A stretch of DNA of 64,000 bases from Diacronema lutheri (GCA_019448385.1 JAGTXO010000005.1:1302001-1366000); one strand, 5' to 3'; positions 49,001-61,314 are shown, counted from the first letter of the stretch. A program made the numbers and translations. The notes: generated by a model not told the origin, from the sequence alone.

Positions 49001-52000
49001 TGATCAAGGACCTGTGGCCCGACGTCTTCGACTCGATGCCGCGCAAGCGCGACCTCGCCTTCGAAGGCCTCGTCAAGGGCGTTGCGCACGAGTGCCTGCT
49101 GCAGGGCTCGGACTACTTTGTGCAAAACGTCGTCGACCTGCAGGACCTGCTCGATATCCGGCACTGCGTCTTTGAGCTGGGCTCGTCGGGCAACAACAAG
49201 AGCAAGTGCTGGCAGACGCTCGCAAAGGTGTGGACCAAGGGCGGCGTGCGCGGCAAGACGACGTTCCGCGACATCGACCCGAAGGCGATCACGCCCAACG
49301 AGCTGTACGGCTACGTCAACATGTCGACGCGCGAGTGGAAGGACGGGCTGCTCTCGTCGACAATGCGCGAGATGGCCGCCGTGCCCGACACGCACCCCAA
49401 GTGGATCATCCTCGACGGCGATCTCGACGCCAACTGGATCGAGAACATGAACTCGGTGATGGACGACAACCGGCTGCTCACGCTCGCGTCCAACGAGCGC
49501 ATCCGGCTGCTGCCGCACATGCGACTCATCTTTGAGATCCGCGACCTGGCGTACGCGTCGCCCGCGACGGTCACGCGTGCGGGCATCCTCTTCATCTCCG
49601 AGATGCGCCAGTGGAAAAACTTCGTCAAGTCGTGGATCGAGGCGCGCCGCGCGGCCGAGCCGGCGAGCATGCCCGCGGACGCCAAGGCCGCGCGCGCGGC
49701 CAAGCTCGAGGAGCTCTTCAACAAGTACTGCGAGCCGACGATGGTCGAGATCGTGCGCACGTTCAAGACCGTCGTACCCATCCTCGACTTCAACATGGCG
49801 CAGACGCTCTGCTACTTCCTCGACGGCCTGCTCACCGAGGAGAACGTCGGGCGCGGCACCGACAGGCTCGAGATCTTCTTCGTCTTTGCGGCGGTTTGGG
49901 CGTTCGGCTCGGCCATGTCGGTCACGTCGGGCGTCGACTACCGCAAGCGCTTCTCGATCTGGTGGAAGGACACGTGGAAGGCCATCAAGTTTCCGCACCG
50001 CGGCGAGGTCTTCGACTTTTACGTCGACTCGAAGAAGGGCGAGTTTGCGCCGTGGGCTGACGTCGTGCCCGAGATCGCGTACGCGTCGAGCACGCCGATG
50101 TCGGCGGTGACGGTGCCGACCGGCGAGACCGCCGCGATCACCTTTTGGCTCGACAACCTGATGGCGCGCAAGTACCCGGCGATGCTCGTCGGCAACGCGG
50201 GCTGCGGCAAGACGGCGATCATCAACGGCAAGCTGCGCGCGCTGCCCGACGAGTACATCTCGGCGACGACCAACATCAACTACTACACCAACTCGTCGCT
50301 CTTCCTGAAGGTGCTCGAGGCGCCGCTCGAGAAGAAGGCGGGCAAGAACTACGGCCCGCCCGGCTCGAAGAAGCTCGTCTACTTTGTCGACGACCTCAAC
50401 ATGGCCGCGCTCGACAAGTACAACACGGCGTCCAACATCTCGCTCATGCGGCAGCACCTCGCGTACGGTCATGTGTACGACATGACCAAGCTGACGCAGA
50501 AGGTGCTGCTCAACACGCAGTACCTCGCCGCGATGAACCCGACCGCCGGCTCGTTTGTCGTCAACCCGCGGCTGCAGCGCCTCTTCGCGACGTTTGCGGT
50601 CGGCTTTCCGGGCGCAGAGGCGCTCACGACGATCTACTCGACCTTCCTCAGCGGTCACCTCGTGGGCTTTGCGCCGGAGATTGCGCAGGAGGAGATGGGA
50701 AAGCGCATCGTGCAGGCGGCGCTCCAGCTGCACCGGCGCGTCGCGTCGACGTTCCGCAAGACCGCGTCCAACTTCCACTACGAGTTCAACATCCGGCACA
50801 TGGCCGGTGTCTTCCAGGGCGTCCTGATGGGCAAGGCGGCTGAGTTCGCCGAGCCGCTCAAGCTTGCGCAGCTCTGGCTGCACGAGAGCGAGCGCGTGTA
50901 CGGCGACCGCCTCGTGACGCCGCACGACCTCAAAAAGTACAAGGACCTCGCCGCCGAGACGGCCAAGAAGGTCTTCAAGGAGATGTCGCCCACCACGTTG
51001 ATGGCCGAGCCGCTCTTCTTCACGCACTTCGCGCAGGGCGTCGGTGAGAAGCAGTACGACCGGCTGCCGTCGTTCGCCGAGCTGTCGACCCTTCTCGCGC
51101 AGGCGCTCGCCGACTACAACGAGACCAATGCGGTCATGCATCTCGTGCTCTTCGAGGACGCGATGCGGCACGTCTGCCGGATCTCGCGGATCATTGAGTC
51201 GCCCGGCGGCCACGCGCTCCTCGTCGGCGTAGGCGGCTCGGGAAAGCAGTCGCTCTCCAAGCTCGCGTCGTTCGTGGCCAACTTTTCGCTCTACCAGGTC
51301 GTCATCTCGGCCACGTACGGCGTCAACGAGCTGCGCGCCGACCTGCAGGCCATGTACCGCAAGACGGGGCTCAAGGGCGAGGGGCTTACGTTCCTCTTCA
51401 CAGACCAGCAGATCTCCGACGAACGCTTCCTCGTCTACATCAACGACCTGCTCTCGTCGGGCAACATCCCAGGCCTCTTCCCGCCCGAGGACCAGGACGA
51501 CATCGTCAACGCGATGCGCCCGTTCGTCAAGCGGAGCGGGCTTGCGGACACGCGAGAGAACGCATGGGCCTTGTTCATCGCGCAGGTGCGCGCCAACCTG
51601 CACGTTGTCCTCTGCTTCTCGCCCGTCGGCGACCCAATCAAGGTGCGCACGCGCCGCTTCCCCGCGCTCGTCAACTGCGTGACGATCGACTGGTTCCAGC
51701 CGTGGCCCGAGGAGGCGCTGCTCTCGGTCTCGAAGAGGTTCCTCGGCGAGCTCGAGCTCGGCACGGACGCCGAGAAGGCGAGCATCATTGCCTTCATGCC
51801 CTACTCGTTCCTCGCCGTCAACCACGCGTCGGCGCAGTACGTGGAGCGCGAGCGGCGGTACAACTGGACGACGCCAAAGTCCTTCCTCGAGCTGATCGCG
51901 CTCTACAAGGCGATGCTCGCCAAGCGGCGCGCGCAGACGACGTCGGGGATCACGCGGCTCTCCAACGGCGTGACGAAGCTGCTTGCCACCGCGGAGGAGG

Positions 52001-55000
52001 TGTCGACGCTCGAGGAGGAGCTCAAGGTGAAGCAGGTCGAGGTCGACGAGAAGAAGCAAAAGTGCGACGAGATGATCCCGCGGCTCGAGGCAGAGAAGGG
52101 TAAGGCGGACGACGAGATGAAAAAGGCATCCGAGATTGCCGCGCAGGCCTCCGAGAAGGAAGTCGCCGTCTCGCAGATGAAGGAGAAGATTGAGAAGGAC
52201 CTCGCGAATGCCGAGCCCGCGCTCGAGAAGGCGGCCGCCGCGCTCAACTCGCTCAACAAGAAGGACTTGGGCGAGCTCAAGTCGCTCGCCAAGCCGCCCG
52301 CGGGTATCGACGACGTGACCGGCGCGTGCGTCTACCTTCTGCACGACGGCGCCAAGGGCAAGATCGACGCGTCTTGGAAGGCTTCGCAGGGCATGATGAA
52401 GGACGTGAACAAGTTCCTCGACGAGCTCCTCACCTTCAAGGACAAGATCGACGCGGGCAAGGTGCCCAAGCAGAACTTCAAGAACATCCGGCCGCTGCTC
52501 GAGAAGGAGTGGTTCAACGTCGACACCATGCGCAACAAGTCCTCCGCCGCAGCGGGCCTGTGCGACTGGGTGATCAACATCACCGTCTACTGGGACATCA
52601 ACGAGGACGTCGAGCCGATGCGCGAGGCTGCGGCCGCCGCCGTCACGCAGCTCGAGGAGGCGATTGAGGCCAAGGACACGGCGCTCGCGGTGGCGGCGGC
52701 GGCGAAGGCGACCGTCGCCGAGCTCACCCAGGCCTTCAACGAGGCGGTCGCCGAGAAGGAGGCGGTGATCGCCGAGGCGGAGGCATGCGAGCGCAAGCTC
52801 GGCTTCGCGCAGCGGCTCATGGCGGCACTCGGCTCGGAGGGCAAGCGATGGAGGGCGGGGATCGCCGCACTGCAGGCGGAGCTCGGTCTGCTTGCGGGCA
52901 ACGCGCTGCTCGCGTCCGCCTTCGTCTCCTACTCGGGCTGCTTCAACCGCTCGTTCCGCGAGATGCTCCTCGAGCAGCGCTTCCGCCCGTTTTTGATGGG
53001 CGAGCTGCCCGCCACGAAGGGCGTCGCAATCCCGATGACGCCCAACGCTGACCCGCTCAAGATCCTGACCGACGAAGCGCAGATCGCGCAGTGGTCGAGC
53101 GAGGGTCTACCCACCGACCGCGTGTCCGTCGAGAACGGCACGATCGCGACCAACTGCGCGCGCTGGCCGCTGATGATCGACCCGCAGCTGCAGGGCATCG
53201 CGTGGATCAAGAGCCGCGAGGAGAAGAATGGGCTGCACGTCGTGCGCCTGGGCCAGAGGGGGCTGATCGCCAAGCTGGAGGACGCGCTGCAGCGCGGCAA
53301 GCCGCTCGTCATCGAGAATATGCAGACGACCATCGACGCCGTGCTCGCACCTGTGATCGGCCGGCAGGCGACGCGGCGCGGCCGGACGGTCTTCGTCAAG
53401 CTGGGCGATAAGGAGGTGGACTACCACCCCGATTTTAAGCTCTACCTGCAGACCAAGCTGTCCAACCCGCACTACCCGCCCGAGATCCAGGCGGAGTGCA
53501 CGCTGATCAACTTCATGGTGACCGAGGACGGGCTCGAGGACCAGCTCCTCGCGCTCACCGTCTCAAAAGAGCGCGCCGACCTCGAGGAGTCGAAGTCGGA
53601 GCTGATCGCGCAGATGAACGCGTTCAAGATCAAGACGAAGGAGCTCGAGGACGGCATCCTCAAGCAGCTCGCCGAGGCTGAGGGCGACATCCTCGAGAAC
53701 ATTGCGCTGATCGAGAACCTCGAAGACTCGAAGCGCGTCGCGCTCGAGATTGCCGACAAGGTGAAGGTTGCAGAGGTGACCGAGACGGAGATCAACGCGG
53801 CACGCGAGCTGTACCGGCAGGTGGCGACGCGCGGCTCGATGATGTTCTTCCTCCTCGCATCGCTCAACCGCGTGCACTCCTTCCACCACTACTCGCTCAA
53901 CGCCTTCGTGACGGTATTTGCGCGCGCGGTCACGGGCCGGCGCGGCAAGCTCGTGTGGAACGAGGAGGCGGTCATGTCGAGCATGGCGCCGGACAAGCTT
54001 AAGCGCGCGCTCAAGACTGAGGCCGCGGAGACGAAGAAGGGCGAGCTCGTCGGCCAGCCCGGGCTTTTCGAGGCGCGCCTCGCGTTCCTCGTCGAGTCGA
54101 TCACGTTCCACACGTTTGCGTTCGCGCGCCGCGGCCTCTTCGAGCGGCACAAGCTGATCCTCGCGACGCAGCTGCTGCTCGCGGTGATGCGGCGGGACGG
54201 CGAGCTGCAGCCCACCGAAGCCGAGTATTTGATCGTCGGGCGCAAGGCGCTCTCGCCGCCGCACATGACTGCACGAGTGCAGGAGTACCTGACGCATGTG
54301 CAATGGGCGGCTGCGTGCGCGCTGAAGGACGTGGACGCGTTCAAGAACCTGCCCGAGGACCTTGAGCTCGCGACGGACGCGTGGAAGGAGTGGCTCGACG
54401 CCGAGCGGCCCGAGGACTCGCCGCTGCCCGGCGACTGGGCCAAGCGCACGACGCCCTTCCAGAAGATTCTGCTGCTTCGCGCGCTTCGCTCCGACCGCGT
54501 CACGACGGCGATCGCGGGCTTCATCGAGGCGCGGCTCGGCGCAACGTACATGCAGCAGGAGGCCTTTTCGATCGATGACGCGTACAACGATTCGTCCGCC
54601 GCGATGCCGCTCTTCTTCGTCCTCTTCCCGGGCGTCGACCCGGGCGAGGCGCTCGAGGGGCTCGGCAAGCGCCTCGGCTTCACGCAGGCGCGGGGCAACT
54701 ACGTGTCCATCTCGATGGGGCAAGGGCAGGAGGCGCACGCGGAGAACACGCTTGACCGCTTCACCACGGATGGCGGCTGGGTCTTCTTGCAGAACATCCA
54801 CCTCATGCAGACGTGGCTCGCGACGCTCGAGCGCAAGCTCGAGCTCGCGGCCGAGAGCGGCCACGACGACTTCCGAGCCTTCCTCTCGGCAGAGCCGCCG
54901 CCGCTGCCAGACATGCAGACGGTGCCCGAGGGCATCATGCAGCAGGCGATCAAGGTGGCCAACGAGCCGCCCACCGACCTGAAGGCGACGCTCCGCTCGT

Positions 55001-56850
55001 CGTACGCGCTCTTCGACCAGAGCACGCTCGACGGCTCAACCAAAAAGTGGGTGCATCGGCCTATGCTCTTCGCCCTCGCCTTTTTCCACGCGCTCGTGCT
55101 CGGCCGGCGCAAGTTTGGCTTCCAGGGCTTCTCGCGCAACTACCCGTTCAACAATGGCGACCTGACCGTCTGCGCGTCCGTGCTGCACAACTACCTCGAG
55201 GCAGCCACCGACAGCGTGCCCTGGGAGGATGTGCGGTACATCTTTGGCGACATCATGTACGGCGGGCACATCACCGATCCGTGGGACAGGCGCGTGACCA
55301 ACACCTACCTCGAGGTCCTGCTCCAGCCAGACCTCGTCGACGAGAAGGTGCGCTTCTGCGCGCGCGCAAGGAGTACGGTGCAAAGCGGAGGGCAGGGGCG
55401 CCGAGCGCGCACTCACGCGCGCCGCGCCGCGTGCGGCCGCCGTCGGCGCATGGGGTCGCAGGCCTCCTTCGAGCTGACGCGCGGCTACCGGCCTCTGCTT
55501 GAGGGCTCGTACGCCGACTACCGGCTGTACGTGGAGAACGCGCTGCCGGCGGAGTCGCCCGTGCTCTTTGGGCTTCACCCAAACGCAGAGATTGGGCTGC
55601 TCATCTCGGTGTGCGATGCGCTCTTTGAGGCGGTCTTCGCGCTGCAGGGAGGAGGCGGAGGGAGCGGAGATGGGGCGGAGGGCGGCGGCGGCGGCAAGGA
55701 GGCCGCCGTGCGCGAGAGCCTGCACGACCTGCAAGGCAACCTGCCCGACGAGTTCCAGATGCTCGATGTGAAGGCGCGCGTGGGCGAGAAGACGCCGTAT
55801 GTCGTCTGCGTCCTGCAGGTGCGATGCGCCACGCGAGCGAGCGCGCGCGCCGGGCGCCCCATCTCCGGCGCGCACGCCGGGTGCCCCATCTCCGGCGCGC
55901 ACGCGCGCGCGCCGCCGCCGCCGGCCGCTCACCGCGCGCGCGCGCGCCGCTGGTCGACGCCGTTCCGCGCCGCGCAGGAGCTCGAGCGGATGAACGGCGT
56001 GCTCGGCCTGATGGCGCGCGAGATGCGCGAGCTCGAGCTTGGCCTGTCCGGCGCTCTCAACATCTCAGATTCGATGGACACGCTCATCACAAACCTGTAC
56101 ACCAACAAGGTGCCGCCCGGCTGGCTCAAGATCTGCGGCCAGATCGGCCCAACCGGCGTGTACAACCGCAAGCCCCTCGGCCTGTGGTACTCTGACCTGC
56201 TGCAAAGGCACAAGCAGCTGCGCACCTGGGCCGACGAGCCCGACGTGCTGCCACCCTGCGTGTGGGTCGCAGGCCTCTTCAACCCGATGGGCTACGTGAC
56301 CGCGTGCCTGCAGGTGACCGCGCGCGCGAAGGGCCTGCCGCTCGACTCGATGACGATCGCCACCGAGGTGCTCAAGGTGCATGCGGACGCGATCGACGCG
56401 CAGCCCGAAGAGGGCACCTACATCCATGGCCTCTTCATGGAGGGCGCGCGTTGGGATGCGCTCAATGGCACGATCACTGACAGTCAACCAAAGGCGCGCG
56501 CCGCGCCGCCGTGCGCCTCCCCCCCCCCCCCCACCCCCCCCACCCCCAATAGCGCCCAGTCACGTGGCGGCTCGGCATTGCGAGGCGCGCGGCTGACGTG
56601 TGCGCATACGGCCCGACGTGATCGCTCGCGTTTGGCGCTGGGCGCGCAGGATCTTTTCCCGGCGCTGCCGGTGATGCACGTGCGCGGCATCACGTCCGAC
56701 GAGGTGCAGGACGATGGCGCATACCAGTGCCCCGTCTTCACGACGCGCATCCGCGGGCCAACCTTCACGTTCGCCGCGCCATTACGCACGCAGCGTCCAG
56801 CGTATGCGTGGGTGCTTGCGGGCGTGTGCCTCGTCATGCAAGCCGACTAG
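43034..56850 (+). CDS. Outer-arm axonemal dynein heavy chain, kelch/IPT/filamin type
   Basis: Exons 43034-46619, 46742-55347, 55462-55818, 55978-56493 and 56650-56850 give 4,421 residues. Introns are 122, 114, 159 and 156 bases; the last is GC-AG (AAG|GCGCGC), the others GTGCG. The N-terminus has kelch repeats (VLVFGGLCRGRRFNDTCVLN, YILGGRTWATKTHSGFLDD), an IPT domain near residue 400 (SIVPSSGPVTGSAPVTIGG) and a filamin-type Ig about 490-620, the arrangement of the Chlamydomonas alpha heavy chain. Then tail, linker, and AAA P-loops: AAA1 GPAGTGKTETT (about 1725), AAA2 GSSGNNKSK (about 2008, altered), AAA3 GNAGCGKTA (about 2345), AAA4 GVGGSGKQSL (about 2691). The antiparallel stalk is about 2940-3215. 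It drives flagellar beating. The ATG at 43034 is 26 bases after the upstream gene; Met at 43112 is an alternative. Confidence 0.95.
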
Positions 56851-56956
56851 CCGATCAGTGTGTTCTTGTTTCAAAAGTCGCAAGAGAACTCGGCTGGTGT
56901 GTTCGCCTCCCGCCAACCTCTTATCTTCTGTGCGTCTTTGCACGCGGCCTTGAAGA

Positions 56957-58128
56957 ATGGTGAGCTACGCGTTCGCGATGTTTTTGCGGCGGCCGCGAAC
57001 GATCGCGGGGCTGCGCGCGATGGCGCGCGTCGGCATGGCCGGCGCGGCCTTCGGATTATCGTGGGCGAGCGCGACGGCGCATGTCTCGGCAGCCTCGCCT
57101 GCGGCGCACCCGACGCTCGGCTTCAGGGCGGACACGTACCACGGCGTGATCATCGAGCAGCCGGCGCTCGCGGACATGAGCGCGGCGCAGTTTGGCGAGG
57201 CGCTGCGCCAATCGTGCGAGCGGTGGAGCGAGCAGGGGAAGCGTGGCGTCTGGCTGCACGTGCCGCTCGAGCACAGCGAGCTGGTGCCGGCCGCCGTGTC
57301 CAATGGCTTCAAATACCACCACGCGGACGAGGAGACGCTCACGCTCGTCCGCTGGCTGCCGGATACGCCGTCCACGCTCCCGCCCGGGCCGGCGCACCAG
57401 ATCGGCGTCGGCGCCTTTGTGATGAACGGGCGCGGCGAAGTGCTGGTGGTGCGCGAGCGCACGGGCCCGGCCGCCAAGCACGGCGTATGGAAGGTGCCGA
57501 CGGGACTCATCGACCGAGGCGAGGACCTCTTCGACGCCGTGCGGCGCGAGGTGCTCGAGGAGACGGGCGTGCACACGTGCGTCGATGGCGCGCAGATCCT
57601 CTCCATACGGTGCGTTCAAGAGAGAACAGAGCTGCACGCGCGTCCATGTCGACCTCGCGCGTGCATGCGAATGCCCATGCGCGCGAGTGCGTCTGCGCCC
57701 GTTGCTGGGCCAACGGCTTTGCCCCCTTCCCGACTGTGTGGCGCCTCGCGACGCGCGCTCGCAGGCACGCGCACCCGGTGAGCGCGGGCGGCATCTCGGA
57801 CGTGTTCGTGATGATCTCGCTGAGGCTCGATCCGGCGCGCCCCGACGGCGAGGCGCTGCGGATTCAGGAGAGCGAGATTGCCGAGGCGAGATGGATGCCG
57901 CTCAGTGAGCTCACGGCGCTCAAGTACTACGCGCCCGGCTCGATGCTCTACGAGATGGTCCTCGCGGCCGCGACCGAGGACCAGGGCGGCTTCTGCGGCC
58001 GGATGGTTTCCAACGGCTCGTACAGGCCGGGCGCGTCGCAGGTCTACCGCAACCGCGCGCGCAGCATCGGCTCAGCGTCTGAGTCAGGCGCCAACGGGGC
58101 GGTCGCCCACGCAGGTGCGGCAGCGTGA
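56957..58128 (+). CDS. NUDT6-like Nudix hydrolase
   Basis: Exons 56957-57609 and 57765-58128 (338 residues); 155-base intron, GTGCGT to TCGCAG, phase 2, giving ILSIR|HAHPVSAGG. Nudix enzymes cleave nucleoside diphosphates linked to other groups. The first 45 residues (MVSYAFAMFLRRPRTIAGLR then a hydrophobic stretch) look like an organelle leader. Residues 65-135 are the pre-Nudix region of the NUDT6 group (GFKYHHADEETLTLVRWLP). The Nudix box is complete: GLIDRGEDLFDAVRREVLEE then TGV, with both catalytic Glu of REVLEE. ARWMPLSELTALKYYAPGSM follows, as in NUDT6. The substrate is unknown. It starts 106 bases after the dynein stop and converges on the thioesterase gene, 14 bases apart. Confidence 0.85.
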
Positions 58129-58142
58129 GCCGGCCCTCACAT

Positions 58143-58888
58143 CTAGGGCGGGAGCACGTCCTCGAGGAAGCGCCCGAGGTCTGCCATCTCCGCACCGCAG
58201 CTTGAGTGCGCCATGCCCGGGTACAGCCGCATGCGCGCGGGCACGCCCGCGGCAGACAAGGCCTCTGCCGTCATCTGCGCGCACTCGGCCGAGACGACCG
58301 AGTCGCTTAAGCCGTGGGCAATGAAAAAGTCCTGCCGGCCGGAGCGCAACGCGCGCCGTCGGGCGCGACGCGGGCGGAGGCGCGTGATGCGCCGCTCCGG
58401 CGTGCGCGTTGGCTCGGCGCGCGCGCCGCGCGTCGGCGCACTGTCTTGGCATTGGCGCTCTGCGCGATCGGCTCCGTGTTGACAAAGGGCGGCCAGCCGC
58501 TCAGCATGACGCAGCCGCCAAGGCGTTGCGAGTAGCGCAGCGTCGAAATGAAGGCGAGCGCCGCGCCCTGCGAGAACCCGCCGATCACCACTCGCTCCGG
58601 CGGGATGCCGCCCTCGATCGCCTTGTCCACCGCGCGGTGCACGATCTCGACCGAGCGCGTGATCGTCGGCTCGTCGTCGAATGCGCCGGGCGTAACGGGG
58701 ATGTCGTGCAGGTCCATCCACGACGTCATGACCATCCCGCCATTGCACGTGACGCGCGCCTTGGGCGCCTCGGGCAGCTCGAACGTGACGTACGCCAGCC
58801 GCGTGCCGAATGCCTCGCGCAGCGTCTCCGCCCAGCCGTGGGGCGTGTCGCCGAGGCCGTGGAGGAAGAGGATGCGCGCGGGCCGCAT
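58143..58888 (-). CDS. Acyl-protein thioesterase / carboxylesterase (APT/LYPLA family)
   Basis: Exons 58888-58442 and 58331-58143 (211 residues; family usual about 220-230). The 110-base intron is GTGCGC to CGGCAG, phase 0. These alpha/beta hydrolases remove palmitate from proteins or hydrolyse small esters. Motifs: ILFLHGLGDTPHGWAETLRE (oxyanion loop), MTSWMDLHDI, VVIGGFSQGAALAFISTLRY (nucleophile Ser in GFSQG), FFIAHGLSDSVVSA (Asp) and YPGMAHSSCGAEM (His). The usual HGDxDPVV is changed to HGLSDSVV, but the Asp is kept. No signal peptide is visible, so cytosolic. Confidence 0.87.
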
Positions 58889-59864
58889 CGACGGTTCGCC
58901 CGAGCCGAGGCCGCGACGGACAGTGGGGGAGGGCGGCTCGTCTGATGCGCTCTACCCTCGCCGCGCCAAGGTACTGCGCACGGCGTAGTCCACAATTCGG
59001 GCTGTCAATTCCAAGTTTCCAACACGGAATTCGGCGCAGGAGCCCGCATGCGGTAGAATGAGTGGGCCGGCGAGGGGTGGCTAGGCGTGCGTGCGTGTCC
59101 GCCCATGCCGCGTCCAGCCGCGTCCTTGCCGTCCCGGCCGTCCCCGCTGCCGGCGTGCACAGTGTCGACGCCCTGACTTCGGCCCGACGTTGCGTGCGTC
59201 CTTTTCGCTCGCTCCGTTGCGCGCATTCCGAGCGAGAATCGGGATCACGATCGCGGCGTCCGCGCGGTGCGATTCGGCTGCGCCGAGCTGGTGCACGGGC
59301 GCGGCGGCGGTGGGGAGTTGCGCGCGCGGCCGGCGCGGGAAGGCGGCGCCGAGGCGGTACGACGTTGCCGCGAGCAAACCGAGCGCGCAAAAGCGCGCTT
59401 TGCACCCGTGCGGAGCGCGGCCAGCGGCGAAGCGCGCCCGATGCAGAGCGGGGTCGATCGCGCCCGTCATCGCGGACGGAGCACTCAAAAGTCCAAAAAG
59501 TCAAAACATTTTCGAATGTCAAAACGGCGGCGAGCCTGCTCGCGCCGCTGCCGCCCAAGGAGCTTGACGACCGCAGCCAGCGAATCACGAGCGCATTTTC
59601 CGCGCTCTCGAGCTCGGAGGAGCATTCGGCCGGCCTCGCGCTGTGGCAGAGCCACCCGCTTGAGGGGCGCGCTCTGTGGGAGGCGAATAAGAAGGAGCGG
59701 CAACGTGCACGCTGCTGCTTGGACCACTGCTGCCTCGCGTCCTGGCTGAGGGCATGACAGCGGGCATGAGCTGTCCGTCCAGACTCCAGTCGGATTCGCC
59801 TGTCGATCTTTGCTCACGAAGCGCTCATGACGTGGGAATGAGGAGAGAGCCAGTCCTCAGAGTC
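58889..59864. other. Intergenic region with a possible small coding exon
   Basis: About 975 bases upstream of the thioesterase and downstream of the propeller gene. Near 59008-59033 AATTCC and GGAATT form a short inverted repeat. An AT-rich island (59486-59525, CAAAAAGTCAAAACATTTTC) is followed by the open frame described separately. Other open frames here are Arg-rich shadows without recognisable domains. Confidence 0.4.
59497..59757 (+). CDS. Possible small hypothetical protein or 3' exon
   Basis: In one plus frame the composition turns balanced: SNVKTAASLLAPLPPKELDD, then RSQRITSAFSALSSSEEHSA and GLALWQSHPLEGRALWEANK, ending in a cysteine-rich RCCLDHCCLASWLRA and TGA at 59755-59757. There is no ATG in frame close by, so it would be a terminal exon of a gene whose 5' part I could not define. 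No family is recognised. It could also be chance. Confidence 0.22.
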   Translation, partial: KVKTFSNVKTAASLLAPLPPKELDDRSQRITSAFSALSSSEEHSAGLALWQSHPLEGRALWEANKKERQRARCCLDHCCLASWLRA

Positions 59865-60163
59865 TCAGTCAGTCATGCATTGTGCCCAGCTGATTGTGCC
59901 ATCCCCAAGCGTGGCTGGTTGCTTCCTCTCAGCGTCCCGCCCGTCGCGTGGCGGCGCAATGCTGAGGACCGAGCGCGCCTTGAGCGGCATGCAGAACAGG
60001 ACGCCGTCCACTTCGACGCCGCCTTCCCACTTGTTCAACCCCACGAGCGGACCGCATGGCTGGATTGTTGAGACTTCGCCCGTCTCCGGCACGACGCGAA
60101 GGATGGATTCGGCCTGTCGACGCGGCGCGGAGGGAGGCTGGTCAACGTGCGTACGGGGTAACA

Positions 60164-60200
<37 letters not shown>

Positions 60201-61314
60201 GGGGGGGGCGCACTTTGAGCGGGATGCCATAGACGCAGCCGTCCAGGCCGAGGAAGCCGTTCTGCCATTTGTTCTGCTCAATCCGCTCCATGGCGCGCAG
60301 CGAGCCGCCGATCGTGTGCGCGCTGCCCGTCTCAGTGTCGATGCGCAGGACGAAATCCGCATCGCTCGGGAAGCAGATGATTGAGCCGTCGCGCGCGAGC
60401 ACCGCGCCCAAATATTTGTATTTGCCATCGGTCCGGTGCTGCCCGCTGAGGATCGGACCGCTGATCTGGACTGCGATGTCCTCGCCGTCCACGCCGCCTC
60501 CTGGCACGATGCGCAGCAGCGTATCCGCGTTGGCAGGGATGCCCCACACGCAGCCGTCCGGTGCGACGACGCCACCGTGCCATTTGTACCCGCCCTGCAC
60601 GCGCGCGCGGCGGGTCGGGCGTGCGCGCGGGGTTGGGCGCGCGCGCGGCGGGTTGGGCGCGCGCGCGACCACGCGCACCGGCGAAAAGGAGCCGACCAGC
60701 GAGACGGTCGCCGACGCGCCATGCGGCACAATCTTCAAGCACGCGCTCGCATTTGTCGGCACGCCCCAGATCGCGCCGTCGGGCGAGCGCAGCCCGCCGT
60801 ACCACTTGTTGTGCATCGCGCCGAGCGACGGCCCGATGAGCGAGGTCGTGTCCGACGTCGCATCGATGCGCAGCACGCGCTCGGCCTTTTGCGGGATGCA
60901 GAAGACCGAGCAGCCGTCCGCCGCGACCACGGCACCGTGCCATTTGAATAGACCCGCGTACGAGTCGCCGATCAGCGCCACCTCGCCCGTGGACGTGTCA
61001 ATCTTTAGCACGCGCTCGTGATGGCACGGGATGCAATAGATCTTGTGCCCGCAACGCACGCCGCGCAGCCACTTGAATGATCCGCGCCACGCCGGGCCGA
61101 TCGTGACGACCTCGCCAGTCTTGGGCACGATCTTGAGCACGCGAGGCGCCTTGCCCGGGACGGCGTAGACGCAGCCGTCGGCCCCCAGAACGCCTCCCAA
61201 GTACTTCTCGCTGCCCGCCACGTGCCCGAGAAGCTCGCACTCCACCCCGTGCGCCGGCTTGGCGCCCGGCGCCGGACTTGTGCCCGACGACAGGCTCGCG
61301 CCCGACGTCGGCAT
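59865..61314 (-). CDS. Eight-repeat beta-propeller-like protein
   Basis: Exons 61314-60679, 60594-60214 and 60113-59865 (421 residues). Introns are 84 bases (GTGCGC to GTGCAG) and 100 bases (GTGCGC to CGACAG, with a long C run). After a 25-residue Ser/Ala leader there are eight repeats of about 40-45 residues: [YF]KWxGGVxxxDGxVxxIPxxAxxVLRIxPxTGEVxxIG. Examples are YLGGVLGADGCVYAVPGKAP and HGGVVAPDGCVWGIPANADT. The pattern resembles lyase/NHL/SMP-30-type propeller blades, and eight repeats would close one ring. No catalytic residues can be named, so the role (sugar or lactone binding, or scaffold) is open. Both introns fall between or inside blades without breaking them. It is divergent from the oxygenase gene by 15 bases. 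Confidence 0.78.
60167..60209. repeat. 33-base G run in intron 2 of the propeller gene
   Basis: An uninterrupted run of about 33 G, one T and eight more G on the plus strand, which is poly-C on the transcribed strand just after the GTGCGC donor. Such runs are quadruplex-prone and error-prone in sequencing, so the exact length is uncertain. Confidence 0.85.

Noticed and set aside
47407-52344. A 1,645-codon antisense open frame opposite the dynein gene
   Set aside because: It is a reverse-complement shadow of GC-rich codons with Arg/Val/Leu-rich composition and no domains, while the plus strand is an unmistakable dynein motor.
40923-56850. An operon of the Y-polymerase and dynein genes because they are 26 bases apart
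   Set aside because: Close spacing is general in this window on all orientations and the functions are unrelated; separate transcripts are more likely.
8110-60678. An excess of introns with length divisible by three
   Set aside because: Nine of the 23 introns I could phase are multiples of three, close to one third by chance.
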